DNA from: Diadema setosum
Taxonomy: Eukaryota > Echinodermata > Echinoidea > Diadematoida > Diadematidae
Assembly: GCA_033980235.1 (NCBI GenBank)
Contig: CM067066.1
Location: 33,891,180 to 33,955,179, forward strand
Length of the DNA: 64,000 nt
Direction: 5' to 3'
A model generated the notes under the pieces. That model was not told the origin of the DNA, did not search any database, and saw only the letters and a program-made list of their open reading frames with translations. This document shows positions 54,991 through 64,000 of this stretch, one piece after another (within the stretch, counting starts at the first letter, position 1; the number at the start of each line of letters is the position of its first letter). The position numbers were made by a program, and so were the translations under genes.

Positions 54991-56430
54991 ATGTGTACAT
55001 GCACATCGAGTGAATGGAGCAATATTATAGTAGGACACATGCATCACCGGAGAAAGTTTGACGAAACTGGACGGTCCGTTCAAAAGTTAGGCATTCTTAA
55101 CCCTTCAGCAACTGAAGATTCTTCACATAATATTGCATATGGTACAGCAATATTGCTCTCATTTCGACAGCTTTCTAAGTGATGTAAAATAGCTCACTGC
55201 CGTGTTTATTCTTGTCTATCGCAGTGTATAAGTGATGTTAATTTGAAAGCCCATTACGATTTTACCAAGAGAATGGTGTGTTACGGAAACTTATTCTGAT
55301 ATACACTGATTTTGCTGACATTCGACCTCTTTCAAATTACATAATTATACATTCTTTATGAAAACAAAAAAGAAATGGTAAAGCGTAAACTATAGAAAAA
55401 ACGGACGGACGTGATAAGACGGGCGGTTTCGGGCGTTTCACTTACTAATGGGTAAAAGTTTAAGAAAATTCCTCACAGTTTCATTTTCTTTAGAAATTAT
55501 GCATTCCCTTGACTTGTCGCTGACATTATGTTCTGGGTACGACTTATTAGTGCCCTAATTTCTAAAAGATGTAAGTCAAGTGCTCTTTCATTGTGTCAGA
55601 AAAGTTAAAACATGTTAAATTTTCTCTATATTATACCTTTAAATCGTTTTCCATATGAGGTAAAGAGTGTTGTAGTCTTCTCATCCAGTGACAGTTGCAT
55701 AAAAACTTTAATAAAGATTCATAACTTTTGGACGGATTGTCTAATTTTTCTTAAAGAAGAAATCCACTCCAAAATCAATTTCATAAGAAAGAGTAAAAAT
55801 TCCCTGCATAACAGTGCAAAAATGATCAAAATTGAACAAGAAATAAGGAAGTTGTGACATTTTCAAATTTCATTTTTTTCCCCTTCGGAAAACACTTTTT
55901 GATCATGCAGTCGTTATGAATATTCAAATCAGCAAGTTGTTGATGTCATGCTCTCACAATATCTTACTCATTTCGTATACAGAAATGACAAGTCTTTCAT
56001 TTCAGCTGTATGAATAAAAAAAATGGCTTTATAAACCACACGAAATAAAAATAAAAAAAGAACAAATGTTAACTCCCATATATTTTTGGTATGGGAATAT
56101 GCTTTTACAATGTACCAGTAATTTAATACAATTGTACAACATAATAAATGAAAAATTGTGAGGGCATGATATCATCAACTCGTTCATTTGAATGTTCATA
56201 AGAACTGGTCAAGAAATGTTTTCCAAAAAAATATGTGAAATTTTTAAATGTCATTTGTCCTCATTTCTTATCCAATCTTTGTCATTTTGGAACATTCTAT
56301 GAGGAAATTTATCTCTTTCTTGTAGAGCCTTTCTATTTTTGGGGTGGATTTCATCTTCAAACTTTCACTGATATATTCTACTAATGTTGCTGCATTCACG
56401 GAATCCACAAAAATTATGTATCTTTTGGCT
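54991..56430. mobile_element. Diverged family 1 fold-back with family 2 insertion
   Basis: 54991-55100 resembles the family 1 left arm (gagtgaatggagcaatatta, ggacggtccgttcaaaagtta). 55660-55750 and 56357-56410 resemble the right arm (gtagtcttctcatccag; actttcactgatatattct). The right arm is split by a family 2 element at 55755-56356. Outer limits are approximate. Confidence 0.55.
55755..56356. mobile_element. Fold-back element, family 2 (copy 2, nested)
   Basis: 602 bp with ends agaagaaatccactcc and near complement ggggtggatttcatct, flanked by TTAA (55751-55754) and TCAA (56357-56360). It is inserted in the right arm of an older family 1 element. Confidence 0.75.
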
Positions 56431-56547
56431 GGGTAGACGCAAATTATTAAATAAGATGGTGATTGCTCCACCTTTTCCTTAACATAGCTTCTCCACACAT
56501 AGATAAACTGAAGTGTGAAGAAAGAAAGAAACACCTATGTACTCAAT

Positions 56548-56870
56548 GGCCCAAATTCACAAAGATGGTACAATGTACAATTGAAACTATGGTTTAAACC
56601 ATGGACAATTTGTATGGAGTGCCAAGTGTTGCATGGCCTATTTCGTTACAAAATCAGCGATTTCATCGAGGAAATTATCATTTCGTAACAAAATGACATT
56701 TCGTCGATGAAATGATCACTTCGTTAACGAAACGAACATTTCGTCGACAAAATGACCGACGAAATGACTGATTTCGTAACGAAATAGGCCATATGACGCT
56801 TGGCGCTCCATACAAATTGTCCACGGTTTAAACCATGGTTTCAATTGTACCACCTTCGTGAATTCGGGCT
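56548..56870. mobile_element. Palindromic element with internal TTTCGT/ACGAAA array
   Basis: Ends ggcccaaattcac and gtgaattcgggct are inverted repeats and continue into 'ggtacaa...ttgaaac' arms and 'ggtttaaaccatgg'. The core 56639-56785 holds about ten copies of a short motif (atttcgt / acgaaat, gtcgatgaaat, gtcgacaaaat). About 320 bp, non-coding. Confidence 0.8.
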
Positions 56871-58560
56871 AATAAGTTTACATTGGTCTGTCTGTCCCTC
56901 CATCATTCTCCTCCTCTACCTGACATAAAATACTGTAATGTAGTAGTTCTGTAATGTAACATTTATCTACACAACCAACATACCACAATAACCACATGAA
57001 AATCCAGTGCGTCATTAGTTATTCCAAGCATTATAATTATGCTCGCTGAGTTATTCCACCTGCAGCATGATCTGCGAGTACATATACAAGGTAAAAATCA
57101 AGATACAGTACATTCTTTGAACTTTCATACACACCAAACTTCTTTGTTTGGTTGTTTACAAGTATGGCATAAAAGACATTTTGGGTTAATGTCACCTTGT
57201 TTTCCATGTGTGAATAGACTTTGGTTTCATGTTAAAACAAACAAATGAATAAAAAAAAAGAAGAAAAGTGCTATGGAATGTAAGGAATATGAACACTAGA
57301 CTATCCTAAAATTCATCCTAATATATTCAGGCAATTAATATTATATATACCATTTTTACCATTTGTCAACAAGACTTATGTATCATTCTGAGTCTTAAAA
57401 ACGTCTGCATTGCTGTTTAATGAACCACTATTATTCTCTTCTAAAAAAATATGTATATACATGTATATAGAACATTTAAAATAAAATGAATAAAACTTGA
57501 CAATCACCAGCTGCTAGTGAGTTCATACACCATGGCCCTTTACCAGAAAGTTAGATAATTCTTAAGAAAGAAGTTAAGTAAACAGCAAGTGCCACATTGC
57601 ATAATCTCATATCACAATCTCATAGAGACTGCAGAATAGTGGTTAAGACTCAAACCATCCTCATATACAATTGATCACACTGTTTTTACTGGAAATCACT
57701 GTATAGAACATTGGCCAACCTCTTCTGATTTCCAAATGCATGTGCATGTTAAACAATCAAATACACATATACACACATGTGTATGGCTGCATACAAATTA
57801 TTGATACAGTGTATTTAATCACAGTACTGCATGATGAATAAAACGCATGATTTACTAAGTGGATATTGCTCTGGTCTCGAGATCACTAAAAATCTGAACA
57901 GTTTCTCATATCTTCCCAGAACAATTTCAGCTCCCTATGAAGATCAAGTAATTGATCTTGTATTGTGTTAATTTCAACTTGAGCCACTAACAACAAAATT
58001 TTGTCAAAAAGTGTGCAGTCATTCCCAACTGTACCATCCTTCTATCTCCCCTTCCCACTTCCTCCAAAGACAATGCACATGTCAGTTATTATCCCTTTCT
58101 CTCTTTTATGCTGTGTGTGAGATTTTTCGTGTCCTTTGAGCACTCGGACTGAGTGGTAAAGGGCATTTTAAATATGCCAATTATTATTTTTATTATTATT
58201 ATTATTAAATCATACTAATACAATAAGTGCACTGACATTCAGTGTAATACGTGAATAAGAGAGTGAAGGAGCACTGCCAGTGATGTCTGACTGGTCTGTT
58301 GACATCCTTCAACCCTACTTAAAGAGCATCATGAGTAAGCAAGCTAAAAAAGGCCAAAAACACTCTTGGCTTTCACTCTACAGCGGCAAGACAGTAGCAA
58401 AGTATTGGCCATACTCAATCAATGCTCAAGCACTGAAGTGCAAGCATACTGTTAAAAGCCATGGCATAGTTCCTAAAGTGATCGAGTCAGCCCTCTTCTG
58501 AATACACTGGGGGAAAAAAGAAAGAACAAAACAGGAAGAACACAATGAAAGTAAACTGAA
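56871..58560. other. Intergenic, nothing recognised
   Basis: AT-rich. It holds an (ATT)n run at 58187-58206 and no convincing exon. Confidence 0.35.
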
Positions 58561-58665
58561 ATGAAGTGCCTTGCTTGCGAGAACTGCCCCTTCTGCCAGA
58601 CAACTATTGGACCTTGAACCTTGAGAGTGAAAGTCCTCAGTTATATCCACTGAGACATAGCAGCT
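58560..58665 (-). mobile_element. Degenerate tRNA-like SINE fragment
   Basis: The minus strand has an A-box-like TGTCTCAGTGGATA and a B-box-like GGTTCAAGGTCC with one extra base. It is similar in style to 16100-16245. Confidence 0.35.
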
Positions 58666-61600
58666 TCCTTATATTCTAAAACAAAAGATCCAAGACCAAG
58701 CTATACAACTGTACTCTTCAAGAAAGAATGTACAGATATGAAGGAGTATGCAGAACTACTACAAACTGACGCTGTTCAATGCACTCCCAATGCATTTGAG
58801 TGCATGAAAATACATCGTAATGTACCTCTTGCTGTCACAATCCTACAAAGTCGATAGACAATTTGTAGATGAGCTTACATATACAACATAAGTCATGTCT
58901 TATGATTATATATTAGAGTCATAACAGTATATGCTCTTTGTGATAAAATGATTTTTTTTTCACTTAAAACGAACAAACATAGTACAGAAAAAAAAGAAAC
59001 GTTACTGAATTTTAGAAATGTATTCTTGTGAGGTCTGTTTCGTTCAAGGACTCTTGAACCAATATGGCAGCATGGATGAAAAAACATCTGACCCGTCATG
59101 GCAGACACAAACAACAAAAAAACTTTTCTCTTTTCCATGTCCTCCATGTGATAAAGTCCATTCCATTCCAATTGATATGCTATTCCATGATTAAAGTGAC
59201 ACAACACCTTTGGGTCATGGAACTCATTTTGACAGACTTTAGACTTTGCCTTAAGCGTGTTTCTTTAATGACCTAAGATAATGAAAAGACAACGACATAG
59301 ATACCAATAACGTACAGAAATTGTTACACAATCATTCAGCAAGCAAAAACAGCCATAAAAACTAGCAGACAACCGTGCATTATACGGAAATGGATATTTG
59401 TGACTTACACCGCAAAGCAGTCAAGTTAATAATATCATGGACCTACTACACAATATGGACTATTAATGGAGGTCTTTCTTTGATCCCATCATCACAACCG
59501 CCACCTGTTTATGTGCATCTTAATGAGTAAATGGCGATTGTGCAATCGTGCATCGTTGCTAACAAAAGAACCATTTCTCTCATTGCAGTCTTGTTTCGCT
59601 GATGTGCCTTTTTCAGACAGAAATTGTCTTTGAATAAATACAGATGATGAGGAGCAGCAAAACCCGAGAACATGACAAGTTTTGTGTCAAAAGATGAATA
59701 ATTGCTGATCCGCACATTTTTGCACACGCATAACACCTTGCCTAATGGCAAGATATACCTGTTCTCTACCATTACCGCCCCTTTCTGCTCTGGAATAAGC
59801 TGGAGAAAAAGTGAAATATTGAGATCACAAACAACTATCATTCTGCCAAAATGTTAGCTTTCTTTTAAAAACTGCCTGCTTCTCCCAAGTAATTTGTTTG
59901 AGGCATGATTTCCTAACATACACCACAACTACACATTCACTTTACTTGATTTTTGTGAGTTTTCTTCTGCGCATATAGTTTTAGATTTCTCGAATCCCCG
60001 TCTTGTTCTTCTCCCGGCTTGCTGGCAGCAATGATCATAGGGATCAAAGCAGTGAAGCATGTTAAAAATGTCTTTGTGGCGCTTTTGAGATGTATAGGTG
60101 CATGAATTAATTAACGATACGATGAATGTCCATGTGTATAGTAGGTCCATGATAACATACAGTCCTTTGAGCATTATTGTTAAAACGTCAGCCTTGCATC
60201 TATTCTACAGGTACAATGTAAAAGATTAAAATGGTACAGACGCTATAATTTAACAGCATCACATGAACAAGTATAAACTACATGTATCACATTTATCTGC
60301 TACAGACACCAAATGGTTTAAAAAATTGAGAACCAGAAGTAACATCATTTCCTCTTTCACAAATCTGACTTAATTCATCAGAAACATATTTTTTCTTTTC
60401 TTTTGATTTTGTTTTGTTTGTTTGTGTGCTCGTCACTTTTGTGGCTAAAGATGACAATTTGTGCTTGAGAAATTTTTGCATATACTTTCTGGTACATCGT
60501 ATGAGACTATCCCAAAGTGGTGATGTAAAGTGAGATCATGTATTAGCACTATACTAAGTACTGTCTATTTTGGGGAGTAGCTATACATAACTATTAAAGG
60601 CAGCTGTAAATTTTTTGTTCAAGACTAGCCATGATGTTTGGAAAGCTAGAGCTGCTACCTATACAGGGAAACACGGTTATAACAAGGTTGCCAGGACCAC
60701 TGGTTTTATCTAGTTGTAACTGTTACCTTGTCATTAACATAACAAAAAAGAGACTAGCCAAAATGAACAGTAATGCAAAATCGAGACCGCTGAATTTCCC
60801 TTGTTCAATGCAGAACCTCATTCTAAGTGAGGTTGTTAAACAGGGTTTGATGGTTAATTTGATTAATATGGTTTAAAGGCAACCGTTTAGTTGAATGGCA
60901 TTTTCCTGTTTGATAAATTAAAATACACTGCTTCAAACATACATTCAGGGTGTGTCTACCAAGCATAATTCTTTTTGTACATAAATTACAAGTAGCTGAA
61001 TGCAAGCATAAAGTTTCATAATTGAATTTAAAGCACTGTCCAATGTAACAGTGTCATCCTTCTTCATATCAAAATCAATAGTTGCTCTATATAAGATATT
61101 TGTCTGCATAACATGAATGGTACATGACTCAAGCTCTAATCCATCTGTTCACCTCGGCAGTTCCAAAAATTACAATTACAACATTCCAGACAAATGATCT
61201 ATTTGTGCATTTGAAATGGACAATCTTGTGTGCACTGGCATGACACATAGATACTGAGGTACACTACTATGAGGTAAGTGGTTACATATTCTAGGTTCTT
61301 CTGAAGTAGCAAGATTGCAATACAACATTCTGACACTAAGGCATGACCTTCTCTCCCCCTTTCTCTCTCGCAACATAGTTTTCAGGATCGCATCTTTAGA
61401 AGGCCTTTGAAATGTACAACTAAGGATTATTCTTTGTCATAACAAAAGCCTGCTTATTGTTTTCCTTTCTCGCTGTCATAAACATGATAAGGCGATTCTA
61501 ACACCACTATATGCAGGTGCAATAGATGTTGCTGATACATGCCACCATGCATTTGCAGTGGAAGAAAAGAAACCAGAATAACCATTACTACAACAAAAGC

Positions 61601-61761
61601 AGAACAGAACTCAATTCAAGTACAATGGCAACAGAAGTAGCACCATACTGAATGAAACTTTGACAAAAAAAAAAAAAGAAAAGAAAAGAAAAGAGTGAAT
61701 GAACAGGATGACACAAACTACAGTAGAAGGAACAAAAAAACACAGGGATAAAACAGCATGG
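58666..61761. other. Intergenic / 3' flank of the second gene
   Basis: Presumably includes the 3' UTR of the gene ending at 61762, but no poly(A) signal stands out. Two minus-strand ORFs at 59509-59841 and 59929-60174 are discussed as a weak finding. A pogo-like inverted fragment (ttataacaagg) is near 60670-60740. Confidence 0.3.
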
Positions 61762-61878
61762 CTAGAATCTATCCACAAGGTTCGTCTTTGACTTCTTTTT
61801 AGGAGGTGGATCCTCTTCGCTGTTTTTCTCTCCATCTTGCTTGAAGGGTGTCATTGCTGGATCCAACATATTTCCAGG
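61762..61878 (-). CDS. Unrecognised gene, last coding exon
   Basis: 117 nt, 38 residues plus TAG, phase 0. The acceptor is ...ATATTCCAG. It encodes 'PGNMLDPAMTPFKQDGEK', then an acidic patch and the basic 'PPPKKKSKTNLVDRF' end, which has the look of a nuclear localisation signal. It follows the exon at 62772-62909 in phase. I do not recognise the family. Confidence 0.6.
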   Translation of the reverse strand, partial: PGNMLDPAMTPFKQDGEKNSEEDPPPKKKSKTNLVDRF

Positions 61879-62550
61879 CTGGAATATGGGAGAGAGATAG
61901 AGAAAAATGCAATTTTTGATCAGAAAATGTTATGAGATTCAACACAATTTGCTTCTCAAGCCGTTACCTTGTAAAGTTAGATGCACAATATTACCCACTG
62001 TTATATGCATAAGTGGTATGAAGCTCATTCTAGGGAATTTGAGGGAAAGTAGACCCCAGTGCAAAAAAAAAAAGTTGATTGGGCAAAATCAGTAAAATAC
62101 ATGAGCCCCTGGGTGCATGATGCTCATTTGTGTTTCAAGACAAATTCAACCTTGATTCAAACTTGGCACAACCTTCCTGTAATACCACTTGATGATATGT
62201 AATAAATTGAATTCCAAGTATTCCTTCAGGGGCTCCACATATATCTAGAAGTATTCTTCTCCTAAATGGTGTGTCAAACAGCCGCCACTGCTGCTGTCGC
62301 AAACAACTTACATTCTTCCTCTTCCAGATTGTCCAAATGCATTATGACTTGGGGTGGTAAAACTTCTTGATCTGGTGAAGATCTGCTATTTGATTTTACT
62401 AAATTTTGGGTTTTATTTATGTTTCATAGACAAATCATGGAAGTTTGATGCACAATGAGAACAATGGGGACAGAAAATGTAATTTTGTCAGTATAACAGA
62501 TTTGTTATGCAATGCCTGACACATACCCACACATACACACCGGTATATGC

Positions 62551-62580
62551 GTGTGTGTGTGTGTGTGTGTTGGGGGGGGG
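62551..62580. repeat. (GT)n then (G)n run
   Basis: About 20 bp of GT followed by nine to ten G. Confidence 0.9.
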
Positions 62581-62612
62581 GTATATATACATATATGTTA
62601 TATATGAATATA

Positions 62613-62707
62613 AAGTGGAACCTCATTGTACAGAGGTCGGGTATAGCAAAACCCTCATTTAACATTGTAATTACTAGGTAATTACTCATTATAACAAGGT
62701 TCCCCTG
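62613..62707. mobile_element. Tiny TA-target MITE with pogo-like ends
   Basis: About 95 bp. The ends aaagtggaacctcatt and aacaaggttcccctg are imperfect inverted repeats next to TA on both sides. The 'ggaacctc' end resembles pogo/Tigger termini. Confidence 0.55.
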
Positions 62708-62771
62708 TATACATTATTTGTATATCAGTGTAATGTAAGAAGTTAATCTGAGTGCAGTTGAGGAGCGGTAC

Positions 62772-62909
62772 CTTTGGCTTTCCAAAGCCTTGGTCTTCAC
62801 ACCACTTGTAAAAGCACCTCTCAGCCTTTTGTAGGCTCTCTGCATCACGGTGCTTGCAGTAGAGACGGATGTAGCGGTCTACAAAGTTCTCTGGCAACAT
62901 CTGAGACAC
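62772..62909 (-). CDS. Unrecognised gene, internal exon
   Basis: 138 nt, 46 codons, phase 0 both ends. The acceptor is ...TTTGTTGCAG and the donor is GTACCG. It encodes 'MLPENFVDRYIRLYCKHRDA', then 'ESLQKAERCFYKWCEDQGFG'. The amphipathic spacing with regular aromatic and Ala/Leu positions looks like two helices, as in TPR- or HAT-type repeats, but I cannot name the family. Earlier exons would lie right of the window. The reading frame continues cleanly into 61878-61762. Confidence 0.65.
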
Positions 62910-63107
62910 CTGCAACAAACATAGAAACAAATATAAAACGAGATGTGGGACAGATGCACAGATGGACACACAACCAGAAAAAAAAGCCTGCAGCACCCTT
63001 CAGGACTGAGGCATTTCAATGAGGCAGTGTGGTGTGAAAGTTTGGTTTCTTTTTTCTCCATTATTCCTAAATTCATTGCCAACTAGAAAAGCACTCTGAG
63101 AGCGCAG

Positions 63108-63595
63108 ACCTCCGCCAAGCAGCTACTTTCCATCAATGATCTTACTCTTCCCAAAGAGATTTTTCTCCTCTCCACCACTGGGGAAAAGCTCTTTGAGCTC
63201 TTCCATAGAGATCGATTTCCACCCATAGGTATACATGCTGAAAAATTTAGAAGCCTTTGTTACGACATAAACCCTCAGCTGCGCGGTGCGCCTCGGCCTA
63301 GCAGAAAGTGGAGCACGCACTTTAGTGCGCGTATGTTTACCTCAATAATGTGCAGCTTAAACTCCCAAGTTCATTAACCCTACCTGCCAAAATATCAAAA
63401 ATCCTTCATAAATTCCCAAAAAATTCTTGGATCACTACCAAAATTTAATCATCTGTCACTTGTGTCATTCTCGACCTTTCCTGCAAGTTTCATCCAAATC
63501 CGTTATCTACTTTTTGAGTTATTTTGCACACGGACAAACAAACAAACTAACAAACCAACGGTAACGAAAACATAACCTCCTCCCTTGGCGGAGGT
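63108..63595. mobile_element. Element with 12-bp ACCTCCGCCAAG inverted ends
   Basis: acctccgccaag (63108-63119) and cttggcggaggt (63584-63595) are exact inverted repeats. Between them lie 'aaacaaacaaactaacaaac', 'cacacggac' and 'tccaaatccgttatc', a layout I know as a widespread marine-invertebrate repeat that usually ends just outside at 'gcactctgagagcgc' (63091-63105). It carries a short minus-strand reading frame at 63123-63240. Confidence 0.7.
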
Positions 63596-64000
63596 AACAA
63601 ACTCTGTGGTCAATGGTACAGTAGATTTTTAATTCTTTCAAGTAACAATATTGTCACTGATATACGTGTACCCTTTGACCACTTGCTGGTAGTTTACAAA
63701 ACTTCTTTACAAGATGTGTTGATATCAAACCTGAATTTCTGTAGTCTCCATTCTGACATGTCTTTACATATTTTTTTTTAATTTTTACAATATTTCTTTA
63801 TTGTTGAATTTATGCCCCTGATTTCAACCAATCAGAATCAAGGATAAATCAAATGAGGTATATAATACTGTAAAAGTATATTTTTTTTGAGCTAATAATT
63901 TTTTTTTTTGTGTGTGTGGAATTTTGCATGTTTTAAACTCCATGGAATCAGGACATTAACTACTGGAACATATGTCATACAAAAATGTTCGCATGCTTTT
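63596..64000. other. Right edge, nothing recognised
   Basis: AT-rich sequence with T-runs. Presumably intron of the unrecognised gene. Confidence 0.35.

Larger units (their letters stand above)
61879..62771 (-). other. Intron between the two exons of the unrecognised gene
   Basis: About 0.9 kb with donor GTACCG and acceptor CAG. It carries a (GT)n array with a G-run (62551-62580) and a small TA-target MITE at 62613-62707. Confidence 0.6.

Overview
The window looks like nuclear DNA of a marine invertebrate animal. Genes are split by kilobase introns with GT/AG borders, and the AT-rich background is full of (TA)n, (CA)n and (GATA)n arrays, tRNA-derived SINEs and many small fold-back DNA elements. 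The LIM gene sequence and the repeat styles suggest a deuterostome such as a sea urchin or another echinoderm. That taxonomic guess is inference; no search was possible.

The one gene that can be rebuilt end to end lies on the minus strand, from the ATG at 49653 to the TGA at 18539. Eight coding exons join in frame (1858, 102, 68, 63, 131, 46, 69 and 606 nt) into a 980-residue Ajuba/LIMD1/WTIP-family protein. It has a long Ser/Gly/Pro-rich N-terminal part (exon 1), three tandem LIM domains (exons 2-8) and an unusual 175-residue C-terminal tail with two PPxY motifs and a C-terminal TDL that fits a PDZ ligand. In this family such a protein links adherens junctions and the cytoskeleton to Hippo (LATS/Warts) signalling. 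At the right end, again on the minus strand, are the last two coding exons (62772-62909 and 61762-61878) of a second gene that I do not recognise; its 5' part lies beyond the window.

Layout. 1-18538: downstream of the LIM gene, no recognised gene; AT microsatellites, hairpins, SINEs and fold-back elements, and presumably the LIM gene 3' UTR. 18539-49653: the LIM gene, with introns packed with repeats, including a 269-bp x3 SINE multimer (30194-31136), a four-unit array with inverted ends (19499-20883), a minisatellite filling most of intron 4, a CR1-like reverse transcriptase remnant, and TTAA-, TA- and TAA-type small elements. 49654-61761: intergenic, GATA array and clustered or nested fold-back elements. 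61762-64000: the second gene, with an inverted-end repeat at 63108-63595 in its intron.

The most interesting structures are mobile. At least five fold-back families (fold-back 1, 2, 3 and 9, and the short GTTGAGG family) sit in TTAA or near-TTAA sites; the first and larger four start AGGG or AGAA. Several are nested in each other, including one copy of a family inserted in the central TTAA of another copy of the same family with an exact TTAA duplication. Separately, a SINE-like tRNA unit is present as three near-identical head-to-tail copies, preceded by an inverted copy of the unit-to-unit junction and flanked by a 13-bp direct repeat. That arrangement suggests insertion of a multimeric or circular template.
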